DNA of 64,000 nt from Verrucomicrobiales bacterium (GTDB lineage Bacteria > Verrucomicrobiota > Verrucomicrobiia > Limisphaerales > J093): assembly GCA_024233215.1 (NCBI GenBank), contig JACKPW010000002.1, positions 434,001 to 498,000 of the forward strand. Direction: 5' to 3'. Positions 34,775 to 42,460 of the stretch are shown piece by piece (positions within the stretch are counted from its first letter, which is position 1; each line of letters begins with the position of its first letter). The notes beneath the pieces were generated by a model. That model ran no database searches and had not been told where the DNA came from. It saw only the letters and a program-made list of their open reading frames with translations. Both the position numbers and the translations under genes were made by a program.

Positions 34775-36906
34775 GGCTGCTGTTCCGATTCCGCGCCCAC
34801 AACGCGGAGGTCTTGAACAGCCCGGGACCGGTGTTGCTGGTGCCCAACCACGTGGCGTGGATCGACTGGTTGTTCATCGGTGCCCTGCTTGACCCGGACT
34901 GGAAGTTTGTCGTTTCCCGGGTGGCGGCCAACTACAGCTGGCTGCATCGCCTCATCCTCATCAACCGTCGCACGTTCCCCATCGACAACGCCTCGCCTTA
35001 TGCGGTCAAGCGACTCGCGGAGTATCTGGAAGGTGGCGGCCGGCTGGTCCTGTTCGCGGAGGGCCAGATCACCCGGACGGGTTCGTTGATGAAGATCTAC
35101 GACGGGACCGGTTTCCTGCTCCACAAGACCGGCGCGCGGCTCATCACGTGCTATCTGCGGGGTGCCAACCGGCTCAAGTGCTCCCGGCAACCCGGCTGGC
35201 GCCGCTGGTTCCCGCGCGTGACGGCCCATTTCAGTCCGCCCACCGTGCCGCCCCATCAGTCCGGGGTCCGGGCCAGCACGGCCCGGGAGCGGCTTACCAC
35301 CTGGGTGCAGCAGCAGATGACGGAGCAGCAATTCCGGACGGAGATGGCCTACGGTTCACTTCACCTGGTGGACGCAGTGGTGGAGGCCGCCCGTGAGCAG
35401 CCGGGCAGGGTGGTGCTCCAGGACACCACCATGCGCGAACTCCGTCATCGTGACGTGCTCCTCGGGGCCGATCTCCTGGGAGGCAAACTCGCGGCGCTGC
35501 TCCACGCTGGAGAAGCCCGGGTCGGGGTGCTGCTCCCAAACATCAATGCCGCCCCGCTGGTGCTGCTGGCGTTGTGGACCCGTGGGAAGGTCCCGGCGAT
35601 CCTGAATTTCTCCACCGGCCCGGCGGTGATGCTGCGGTGCTGCGAAGTCGCGGGATTGCGGCAGGTGATCACTTCGCGGGTGTTCGTGGCCCGGTCCAAA
35701 CTCGATCTCGATCCGCTCAAGCAGGCGGGCATTGAGCTGATCTATGTGGAGAACCTGCGCAAGCGGATCAGCGGCGGTGAGCGTTTCCGCGCGCTGCTGC
35801 GCCACACCGCCCAGCCCCGCAGCCTGGCGCGGGACCGGCAGCGCTTCGGTCCGCCGGGCAGTGGGGCGGAACAGACCGCGGTCGTGCTGTTTACGAGCGG
35901 TTCCGAAGGCCTGCCCAAGGGCGTCGAACTGACGCATGGCAACCTCCTTGCGAACATCCGGCAAATGCTGGCGGTCATCGCCGTGGAGGACACCGACCGC
36001 GTGTTCAACGCGCTGCCAATCTTCCACAGCTTCGGGCTCACCGTGGGGACGATGCTCGGTCTCGTCCGCGGCGTATTTGTGTTCCTCTACCCCTCCCCGT
36101 TGCATTTCCGGGTGATCCCGACCGTGGCCTACGACCGTCATTGCACCCTGTTGCTGAGCACCAACACGTTCCTCCAGGGATACGCGCGCAAGGCGCACCC
36201 GTACGACTTTCGGGCGGTGCGATTCGGCTTTGCGGGGGCGGAGAAGCTCCTGCCGGACACCGCGCGGGTTTGGGCGGACAAGTTCGGAGTGCGGGTTCTG
36301 GAGGGGTATGGCGTCACGGAGTGCAGTCCGGTGATCAGCGCCAACACCCCCATGATGCCGCGGGCCGGCTCGGCGGGACGCTTTCTGCCGGGAATCGACT
36401 GGCGGATCGAGCCGGTGGACGGCGTCAAGGAGGGCGGGCGCCTGCTGGTGCGCGGTCCCAACGTGATGCGTGGCTATCTCAATCCGGAGGCAAATGCGAA
36501 ATTCAAGTCGCTGGAGGGCTGGTACGACACCGGGGACATCGCCCGGGTGGATGAGGACGGCTTCCTGTGGATCCTCGGCCGCCTGAAACGCTTTGCCAAG
36601 ATCAGCGGTGAGATGGTGAGCCTGACGGCAGTGGAGGAGGCGCTTTCCGGCGCGTTTCCGCACCTGGGCCGGAAGTTCGAGCTGGCGATCCTGTCACGAA
36701 AGGACCCGGACAAGGGCGAGGCGCTGGTCGCCGTCACCAACGACGCGCGGCTGCGACTCGAAGAGGTTCGGGCGGCCGTCCAGGCCGGGGGATTGCCCAA
36801 CCTCTGTGTGCCGCGTGAGATCGTTGTGGTACCGGAAATCCCCAAGCTCGGTACCGGCAAGGTCAACCACCGCGAACTGGCCGCTCTGGCAGGGGTCCGT
36901 TCTTGA
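34747..36906 (+). CDS. aas: Acyl-ACP synthetase / 2-acylglycerophosphoethanolamine acyltransferase
   Basis: 719 residues from ATG 34747, equal to the E. coli enzyme's length. The N-terminal acyltransferase has NHVAWIDW (NHx4D) and LFAEGQITRTG; the C-terminal AMP-dependent ligase has TSGSEGLPKGVELTHGN, EGYGVTECSPV, WYDTGDIARVDEDGFLWILGR and PKLGTGKVNHREL. It reacylates lysophospholipid at the inner membrane with fatty acid activated on ACP. It overlaps lnt by 28 nt. The last codons, GVRS and the stop, lie within the terminal inverted repeat of the element at 36892-37005, so the present C terminus is set by that element. Compared with LplT-Aas operons, the partner here is lnt. Confidence 0.92.
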   Translation: MRLLVRLLLRLLFRFRAHNAEVLNSPGPVLLVPNHVAWIDWLFIGALLDPDWKFVVSRVAANYSWLHRLILINRRTFPIDNASPYAVKRLAEYLEGGGRLVLFAEGQITRTGSLMKIYDGTGFLLHKTGARLITCYLRGANRLKCSRQPGWRRWFPRVTAHFSPPTVPPHQSGVRASTARERLTTWVQQQMTEQQFRTEMAYGSLHLVDAVVEAAREQPGRVVLQDTTMRELRHRDVLLGADLLGGKLAALLHAGEARVGVLLPNINAAPLVLLALWTRGKVPAILNFSTGPAVMLRCCEVAGLRQVITSRVFVARSKLDLDPLKQAGIELIYVENLRKRISGGERFRALLRHTAQPRSLARDRQRFGPPGSGAEQTAVVLFTSGSEGLPKGVELTHGNLLANIRQMLAVIAVEDTDRVFNALPIFHSFGLTVGTMLGLVRGVFVFLYPSPLHFRVIPTVAYDRHCTLLLSTNTFLQGYARKAHPYDFRAVRFGFAGAEKLLPDTARVWADKFGVRVLEGYGVTECSPVISANTPMMPRAGSAGRFLPGIDWRIEPVDGVKEGGRLLVRGPNVMRGYLNPEANAKFKSLEGWYDTGDIARVDEDGFLWILGRLKRFAKISGEMVSLTAVEEALSGAFPHLGRKFELAILSRKDPDKGEALVAVTNDARLRLEEVRAAVQAGGLPNLCVPREIVVVPEIPKLGTGKVNHRELAALAGVRS

Positions 36907-37005
36907 TATTGTCATATCGCGCTGCCGCACGCTCGCATCGCAGGCAGGAACCCGTTCTCAGAACGGGTGTGTGTGTAGGACGTGACGATATCAAGAACTG
37001 ACCCC
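36892..37005. mobile_element. 114-bp MITE-like element with 23-bp terminal inverted repeats
   Basis: The left end 36892-36914 starts GGGGTCCGTTCTTGATAT; the right end 36983-37005 is its reverse complement with two mismatches over 23 bp. An 8-bp hairpin, ACCCGTTC/GAACGGGT, sits inside (36950-36968). It is too short to encode a transposase. A solitary end of the same type lies at 44587-44609. The left end forms the last five codons of aas, including the TGA; the right end stops 6 nt before the glyoxalase stop codon. No target-site duplication could be confirmed. Confidence 0.8.
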
Positions 37006-37010
37006 GTCGC

Positions 37011-37403
37011 CTATGCCAGATACACTCCCGGCTTCTGCATGAGCTCGATCTCGTAGCCCTCGGGGGCATCGATGAACGCAAAACCCGAGCCATCGTCCTT
37101 CATGACGGGGCCGTCGGAGTAGCTGAGTCCGTGTGCGGCCAGGTGTTTGCCGAACTCCTCCAGACTGGGCACCTCAAACGCCAGATGCGTCAGGTCGGTC
37201 TGCACCTTCACCGGGCCGCTGTCCGGGAAATGGCAGATCTCGATCAACTCCTCGCTCTCCGGCGCCTTGAGAAACACCAGTTCCGAACCGCGCGGCGACT
37301 TGTGGCGTCGGACCTCCCGCAGGCCGAGAATCTCCTGATAGAACTTGACCGTGCGTTCGAGGTCATCGACGCGGTACCGGGTGTGCAGCAATTTGGTGAT
37401 CAT
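37011..37403 (-). CDS. gloA: Glyoxalase I-like VOC family protein
   Basis: 130 residues, the normal size of a prokaryotic lactoylglutathione lyase. The paired beta-alpha-beta-beta-beta units are clear: KLLHTRYRVDDLERTVKFYQ at the start and DLTHLAFEVPSLEEFGKHL in the middle. Metal ligands fit His7, Glu in ELIEICHF, His in LTHLAF and Glu in YEIELMQ. The enzyme isomerises the hemithioacetal of methylglyoxal in the cytoplasm. A different VOC activity cannot be excluded, since glutathione use in this phylum is uncertain. The MITE-like element abuts its 3' end. Confidence 0.85.
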   Translation of the reverse strand: MITKLLHTRYRVDDLERTVKFYQEILGLREVRRHKSPRGSELVFLKAPESEELIEICHFPDSGPVKVQTDLTHLAFEVPSLEEFGKHLAAHGLSYSDGPVMKDDGSGFAFIDAPEGYEIELMQKPGVYLA

Positions 37404-37801
37404 GCTCGATGTGCGTTGTTCAAATCTCCCGGGCAGTTTCGGTCAGCGCGGGGGGAGGCGCAAGCGTCGGTGTCCCGCCGGCGTTGGGCCTGGGAGCCTG
37501 TGAACCCGTCCGGGTTTCCGGTTGCGGCAAGCCAGCCGATCAGAGATCGGCGCTCCGCCACAATGAGACCGCCCAGCAACCTGCTCGCGCGCACGGTGCC
37601 CTGGAACCTGGGGGCCGCTCTGGGGTTAGTCCTCACTGTTGGCGGAGGGAGCGCCGCCAGTAGCTGCAGGGCTGACCCCGTCGCTCGGTTCATGGGGAGA
37701 ATTGCGGGTGGCAGCAGGGTCGGGGTTCCCACTCGTGAGGTGACGGGGTATGGTCCTCCGGCGCACGGGTGAAACCAAGACCGCTCACCGAACACGAGAT
37801 C
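37404..37801. other. 398-bp intergenic region with family-C repeat
   Basis: Divergent gap between the glyoxalase and the Gfo/Idh gene. It holds family-C repeat copy 2 (37613-37705). Bases 37460-37612 resemble only patchily the sequence beside copy 1 (shared words such as TTGCGGCAAGCC). No gene is supported: the one open frame across it is made of repeat translation. Confidence 0.55.
37613..37705. repeat. Family-C dispersed repeat, copy 2
   Basis: Opposite orientation to copy 1 at 17112-17204. The core 37622-37679 is also 58 bp and is bounded by GGGGTTAGTCCT and the GGGCTGACCCC end. The shared flank CGTCGCTCGGTTCATGGGG follows the core in both copies. Eight substitutions in about 93 bp. Confidence 0.85.
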
Positions 37802-38851
37802 ATGAATGACCAAACGCCGGATTCGCGCCTTGCCTGGGGAATCCTCGGGACCGGTCGCATTGCCCGTACCGTTGCCGGGGCCCTCGGGCTTTCGGACACG
37901 AGTGTCGCGCTGGCGGTGGGAAGCCGGACGCAGGATACCGCCGAACGGTTCGCCGACCACTGCGGAATCGAGCGACCTTACGGCAGCTATGAGAGGCTGC
38001 TGGAGGATCCCGACGTGCGGGTGGTGTACATCGCCACGCCTCATTCGCTCCATGTGCCGTGGGCGATCCGCTGTGCGGAGGCCGGGAAGCACATCCTCTG
38101 CGAGAAGCCCCTGGCATTGCACGCGCAGGATGCGGCGCTCGTGGTGGAGGCGGCGCGCCGCCACGACGTCTTCCTGATGGAGGCGTTCATGTACCGATGC
38201 CACCCGCAGACGGCGGCACTCGTGCGGCTGATTCAGGAGGGGAAGATTGGGGAGGTCCGGCTGATCGAGGCGTCGTTCGGGTTCCTGGGGGTGCCGGAAC
38301 CCGGCCACCGGTTGTTCGACGCCCGATACGGGGGCGGGGCGATCCTGGATGTGGGCTGCTACCCGATCTCGATGGCGCGACTGATTGCCGGGGTGGCGAC
38401 CGGGATGGCGTTTGCCGAGCCCTGTCGACTTCAGGGTTGGGGACACATCGGCGCCGAAACCGGGGTGGACGAGGTTGCCATCGCGAATCTGGAGTTCCCC
38501 GGGGGCATCCAAGCGCAGGTCTCCACCGCCATTACCGTGGAGTTGGCCAACGACGTCCGGGTATTCGGAACCGAAGGCTCGCTCACCGTGCCGTCACCCT
38601 GGTTCTGCGGTACGGATATCGGCGGTCCCCGCATTCTTTTCCGGCGCGAAGCAACGGATACCGCCGAGGTTCTGGTGCCGCCTTCGGCCCCCCATCTCTA
38701 TCTGCCCGAGATCGATCAGGTGGCGGCACATCTCGCCGACCGTGAGGTGCCTCCGCCCGGCATGACCTGGAACGACACCCTGGGCAACATGCGAACGCTC
38801 GACCGGTGGCTGGCGGAAGTCGGCATGCGCTACTCGGAGACCAGCCGGTAG
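37802..38851 (+). CDS. Gfo/Idh/MocA family oxidoreductase, cytoplasmic
   Basis: 349 residues from ATG 37802; no export signal. The Rossmann motif is AWGILGTGRIARTVAGAL, the catalytic signature is LCEKPLALHAQDA, and MEAFMYRCHPQTAAL and GGAILDVGCYPISMARL are typical of the branch that contains dihydrodiol dehydrogenases and related sugar dehydrogenases. It likely uses NADP on a sugar or cyclic diol. Unlike the other two Gfo/Idh genes in this window it lacks a Tat signal. It is convergent with the LysR gene, so it is not obviously in that regulon. Confidence 0.88.
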   Translation: MNDQTPDSRLAWGILGTGRIARTVAGALGLSDTSVALAVGSRTQDTAERFADHCGIERPYGSYERLLEDPDVRVVYIATPHSLHVPWAIRCAEAGKHILCEKPLALHAQDAALVVEAARRHDVFLMEAFMYRCHPQTAALVRLIQEGKIGEVRLIEASFGFLGVPEPGHRLFDARYGGGAILDVGCYPISMARLIAGVATGMAFAEPCRLQGWGHIGAETGVDEVAIANLEFPGGIQAQVSTAITVELANDVRVFGTEGSLTVPSPWFCGTDIGGPRILFRREATDTAEVLVPPSAPHLYLPEIDQVAAHLADREVPPPGMTWNDTLGNMRTLDRWLAEVGMRYSETSR

Positions 38852-38924
38852 CACCGTGGCGGGCCCGGTCCTCGCGTCCGGTACATCAGCCACCGCGGCC
38901 CCTCGGTGAAGAGGATGTCGTGGA

Positions 38925-39845
38925 TCATTCCACGCCGGGTGGAGAGCCCTCCGTGCTTCCCTTCGGTAGCACCTCTCCGATCCAGTGGATGAGGTCGCGA
39001 CAGGCCGGGGTCAACCGGCCGCGTTGTCGGAGCAGGGCGAACTCCCAGGTGGCGAAGCGATCCGACAGGGGGACGAGCACAACCCCGGGTGGGGGTGTTG
39101 GTTCCAGGTAGTCCGGCAGGAGGCTGATGCCACGCTCCCCGGTGACACGCGCGAAGGTTTCCGCAACCGCATCCGTCTGGGCGAGCCAGCGCGGGCGGAA
39201 TCCCGCCTTGTGACAGAGGCGGGCAACCCACTGCCGGCGGCCCGGAACGGCCGTTTCGGAGGGAACGATGAAGCCTTCGCCCTTCAGCCGGGACAACGCG
39301 ATCGTTCGGTGGGTTGCGAGCGGGTGATCCGACGGCAGGGCGGCGCGGATTCCGATTCTGGCGATCCGGTGGCGATAGAACTCGTTCCCGAGGCCGGCTC
39401 CCTCCTGTCCGATCAACGCCAGGTCGAGGTTGCCGGCCCGCAGCGCCTCCAGTTGTTCCTGTGGGGTCTGGTCAAACAGACAGAGTCTGGTTTCCGGATG
39501 GGCTTCCCGAAAGCGGCCAAGAACCGGCGTGAGGAAGCGCGCCGCGGAAAGCCCAAGATAGCCGACGCGGAGCTGGCTCCGGCGTCCGCGGGCGTGGGCG
39601 GTGATTTCGGCCCAGGCCAGGTCGTAGTCCCGCAGGACGGGCAGCATCCGCTCTCGAAGCCGGTACGCCAGGTCCGTGCCCCGTACTCCCCAAGGACCGC
39701 GCTCGAAAAGTTCCGCGCCCACCTCCGATTCGAACGATTGCAGTTGCCGGGTCAGGGTTGGCTGCGAAACCCCGAGGCGGGTCGATGCCCGGTTGATGCT
39801 GCCCTCCTCCAGGACAACGAGGACGGATCGAATGCGGTCCAGCAT
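38925..39845 (-). CDS. LysR family transcriptional regulator
   Basis: 306 residues starting MLDRIRSVLVVLEEGS, with a winged helix-turn-helix (INRASTRLGVSQPTLTRQLQSFESEVGAELFER) followed by the periplasmic-binding-protein-like effector domain (QLRVGYLGLSAARFLTPVLG, DLALIGQEG, ATWEFALLRQ). The frame stays open far upstream, but the HTH must be N-terminal, which fixes the start at 39845. It is divergent from the DUF3891 gene, with a T-N11-A dyad 10 nt from its own start. It likely controls itself and the DUF3891/nitroreductase/NmrA set, perhaps in response to an electrophile or quinone; the effector is unknown. Confidence 0.9.
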   Translation of the reverse strand: MLDRIRSVLVVLEEGSINRASTRLGVSQPTLTRQLQSFESEVGAELFERGPWGVRGTDLAYRLRERMLPVLRDYDLAWAEITAHARGRRSQLRVGYLGLSAARFLTPVLGRFREAHPETRLCLFDQTPQEQLEALRAGNLDLALIGQEGAGLGNEFYRHRIARIGIRAALPSDHPLATHRTIALSRLKGEGFIVPSETAVPGRRQWVARLCHKAGFRPRWLAQTDAVAETFARVTGERGISLLPDYLEPTPPPGVVLVPLSDRFATWEFALLRQRGRLTPACRDLIHWIGEVLPKGSTEGSPPGVE

Positions 39846-39854
39846 GCCCCGACT

Positions 39855-39871
39855 TATACGGAAACTGCATA
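39855..39871. promoter_or_regulatory. LysR-type box (TAT-N11-ATA)
   Basis: TATACGGAAACTGCATA at 39855-39871 has the T-N11-A layout with symmetric TAT/ATA ends typical of LysR regulators. It lies in the 174-bp divergent gap, 10 nt upstream of the LysR start and about 150 nt before the DUF3891 gene, a position suited to autoregulation. Confidence 0.45.
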
Positions 39872-40019
39872 GCGCTGGCAACGCCCCGGTATTGGTCGGC
39901 GAAAGCGCCCGGGTGGATCCTCTCCTGGTTGCCGGAACCGTCGGCAGGCGCCCGACAAACCGCCGGCCGGAAGGCGAAGCGGAGCGGGCACGACGACAGT
40001 CATCCAAAACCGAAAGACA

Positions 40020-40937
40020 ATGCTGAAGACAGAGAAGAACAATCGAATTTGGCTGGTCACACAACCGGATCACGGCCTGTTGGCGGGAACTCTCGCCACG
40101 CACTGGGGCAACCGGCGGTTCCATCGACTCGGAGAATTCACCTCCGTCGAGAACCCCGCCAAGCTGCGCTTGCAAGCGGTGTTCGCCATCGCGCAACACG
40201 ACAACGGCTGGCTCGAGTGGGAAGCAGAACCGGGACTCTCCCGCTCCGACCATCTGCCCGCCGACCTTTCTGAAATGGTGCGCGACCAGCAGGATGGCAT
40301 GAACCGGTGGAGGATCGGTCTCCGTCGCTTCCCGGATGCTTCCTATGCGAACCTGCTCATCAGCGAGCATCCCCGATTGCTGTATGGGATACGAAAGACC
40401 GCCGCCCCGGAGCCGGTCCATGTCCACCCGCTATTCTGGAGAGCACGCCCCGAAGCGCTCCTGCCGGGAAGCGAGAACGCCGTCGACGCGTTCCTGGATG
40501 AACTCGAGCAGATGCAATCCGGTTGGCGTCGAACCCTGGCCGGGGACGAGGAAACCCGGAACTGGATCGAGCCCGAAAGCCTGAGACCGCACGTGCGGAT
40601 GCTGCAGATTCTCGACGGGCTGTCGCTTGCCCTTACCTCGTCGCTGATCCCGGCCCGCTCCGGCGAAAGCCGCGGGCTTGGCCGCGACGCGTTCGAGTTG
40701 CGCGAGGTCCCGCGAACGAGTTGGGGAGATCGCGTCACGATCGATTTCCTGCCGGTCTCGGAAAACTCGGTGGTGCTGGATCCCTATCCCTTCGACCTCG
40801 ACCCCCTGCGGGTACGCGTTCCGGTCCGGGTGTTTGACCGGAACGATCGGAGCGATGAGCCCTTCCAGACACGCTGGTACGCAACCTCCCCTGAACTCCT
40901 CGATTTCCGGATCGGTTCCTCCGCGGCCCGCCTTTGA
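40020..40937 (+). CDS. DUF3891 family protein
   Basis: 305 residues, cytoplasmic, with the family opening NRIWLVTQPDHGLLAGTLATHWG and later AIAQHDNGWLEWE, GLRRFPDASYANLLISEHP and FLDELEQMQSGWRRTL. Conserved His/Asp residues (QPDH, QHDNGW, SEH) suggest a metal-dependent HD-like fold, but no activity is known for the family. It is the first gene divergent from the LysR regulator and 37 nt upstream of the nitroreductase, so the two are probably co-transcribed. Confidence 0.82.
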   Translation: MLKTEKNNRIWLVTQPDHGLLAGTLATHWGNRRFHRLGEFTSVENPAKLRLQAVFAIAQHDNGWLEWEAEPGLSRSDHLPADLSEMVRDQQDGMNRWRIGLRRFPDASYANLLISEHPRLLYGIRKTAAPEPVHVHPLFWRARPEALLPGSENAVDAFLDELEQMQSGWRRTLAGDEETRNWIEPESLRPHVRMLQILDGLSLALTSSLIPARSGESRGLGRDAFELREVPRTSWGDRVTIDFLPVSENSVVLDPYPFDLDPLRVRVPVRVFDRNDRSDEPFQTRWYATSPELLDFRIGSSAARL

Positions 40938-40974
40938 CGGCGCCGCTCTGAAGACACCTCAGCCACGGCAAGCC

Positions 40975-41598
40975 ATGAAGAGCCAACAGACCTTTCAGTC
41001 CCTCATTGAGAGCCGGGTCACGACCGGGCATTTCGACGCAAATCGAGCGGTAAGCCACGAGGCCGTCCGACAGTTGGTCCGCCTGGCCACAAAAGCGCCT
41101 TCCGCCTTCAACCTGCAGAACTGGCGCTTCGTCGCCGTCCGGTCCAGCGAGGCAAAGGAACTCCTTTGTGAACTGGCTTATGGACAGGCTCAGGTCAAGG
41201 AAGCGGCGGTGACGTTCATCGTCTGTGGCCAGCTTGATGGTTATCGTGATCTGCCGGAGACGCTGCAGCCATCCGTGGAGGTCGGCGCGATTCCTGCGTC
41301 GCTCGGGGCAAAGTGGTCCTCGATGGTCGCGGAACTCCACCAGGACAACCCGCAACTCCGCCGTGATGAAGCCTTCAGATCGGCTTCCCTCGCGGCGATG
41401 ATCCTGATGCTCGCCGCGCAGGATCAGGGTCTCGCGTCCGGCGCGATGAGCGGTTTTGACCCGGAGGCAGTTGTCAGCAGGTTCGAACTGGGCGAACAGT
41501 TCGTCCCGGTGATGCTGGTGACGGTGGGGCATCCAGCCGGTTCCCGGCGGCCCCAAAAGGTGCGGAAACCGGTCGGTGAGATCCTGGAGTTCCGGTAG
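40975..41598 (+). CDS. Nitroreductase family protein
   Basis: 207 residues from ATG 40975. The N-terminal FMN-binding pattern (QSLIESRVTTGHFDANRAVS, then LATKAPSAFNLQNWRFVAV) and the C-terminal GLASGAMSGFDPEAV with VTVGHPAG are typical. These dimeric flavoenzymes use NAD(P)H to reduce nitro compounds, quinones or flavins. The first residues read S-R-V-T-T-G-H-F where the family usually has RRSxRxF. It lies between DUF3891 and the NmrA-like gene under a likely LysR control, consistent with a quinone or electrophile response. Confidence 0.87.
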   Translation: MKSQQTFQSLIESRVTTGHFDANRAVSHEAVRQLVRLATKAPSAFNLQNWRFVAVRSSEAKELLCELAYGQAQVKEAAVTFIVCGQLDGYRDLPETLQPSVEVGAIPASLGAKWSSMVAELHQDNPQLRRDEAFRSASLAAMILMLAAQDQGLASGAMSGFDPEAVVSRFELGEQFVPVMLVTVGHPAGSRRPQKVRKPVGEILEFR

Positions 41599-41752
41599 TC
41601 GAAGGCTGACAGCCGCGAGGATCCGATGCGGCCCCCAAACCGTGCGGGGTTCCCGAACCGCGCGTCGGCACTGCGGAGACCGGAGACAGAGGACTTTCCG
41701 GGGGGGGGTAGTCAAAAGTGAATCGGAGGAGCCGGGACTTGTGGCTGACTGA

Positions 41753-42457
41753 ATGGCAAGGCGTATGAAGAGAGTGTGCATTGTGGGAGTCTCCGGGAAA
41801 CTCGGGCGCCATATGGTCCGACACGCGTTGGAGCGGGGCTACGAGGTGGTCGGCGTGTGCCGGGAGCAAAGCGTGGGCAAGCTGGACCCATTCAAGGACC
41901 GGATGACCATTGTTCCGGGCCGGACAAATGATCGGGGAACCATCCGCAGTGCGGTTGCCGGGTGCGAGGGAGTGCTGACGGTCCTGGTTCCCTGGGGTGT
42001 GCAGCAGTACGCGACGGGCACCGCCGAGGCCGTGCTCGACTCTGCGTCACCCGGCGCCCGTTTGGTGTTCTCCTGCGGCTGGCACGTCAGCCGCGATGGT
42101 CGCGACGTCTACCCCTGGAGATTCCGGGCTTTCCTCAGGGTGTTCGGCTGGCTTGCGCGTGTCGTCCGGTTCGCCGACATCGACGATCAGGTGGAGGCGT
42201 GCCGGCGGGTCTTTGCCAGTGACACCCGATGGACGGTCGTGCGGGGCAGCGACCTCGAAGAGGGAGAAAGTCAGGGGCTGCCCGTCTGGAGTCATCATGT
42301 GGGAGACCCCGTGCTCCGGAGCAACCGGACCCGGCGTGTGGATTTCGCCCTGTTTATGGTGGAGGCCCTCGGGAATGACGGACTCATCCACGAGGCCCCC
42401 GCGATCGTGGGTTGCCAAACCCGGTCCGCCCTCGCGAGGGAATCGCCGTTGCCCTGA
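41753..42457 (+). CDS. NAD(P)-binding NmrA/SDR-like protein
   Basis: 234 residues. MKRVCIVGVSGKLGRHMVRHALERGYEVVGVCR gives a Rossmann dinucleotide-binding motif of the atypical SDR type (GxxGxxG), followed by GCEGVLTVLVPWG and RLVFSCGWHVSRDG. The TGxxG/YxxxK active site of classical SDRs is absent, so it may be a redox sensor or a reductase of quinone-like compounds. Met at 41753 and Met at 41765 are both possible; 154 bp without a gene precede it, so it could have its own promoter. It is convergent with the DUF4038 gene, with 3 bp between stops. Confidence 0.72.
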   Translation: MARRMKRVCIVGVSGKLGRHMVRHALERGYEVVGVCREQSVGKLDPFKDRMTIVPGRTNDRGTIRSAVAGCEGVLTVLVPWGVQQYATGTAEAVLDSASPGARLVFSCGWHVSRDGRDVYPWRFRAFLRVFGWLARVVRFADIDDQVEACRRVFASDTRWTVVRGSDLEEGESQGLPVWSHHVGDPVLRSNRTRRVDFALFMVEALGNDGLIHEAPAIVGCQTRSALARESPLP

Positions 42458-42460
42458 GGC

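Noticed and set aside
36950..36968. Intrinsic terminator after aas
   Set aside because: The 8-bp hairpin lacks a T tract and lies inside the MITE-like element, so it is better explained as part of that element.
37400..38512. 370-codon open frame on the minus strand across the family-C repeat
   Set aside because: Its middle is a translation of the repeat and the rest is antisense to the Gfo/Idh gene.
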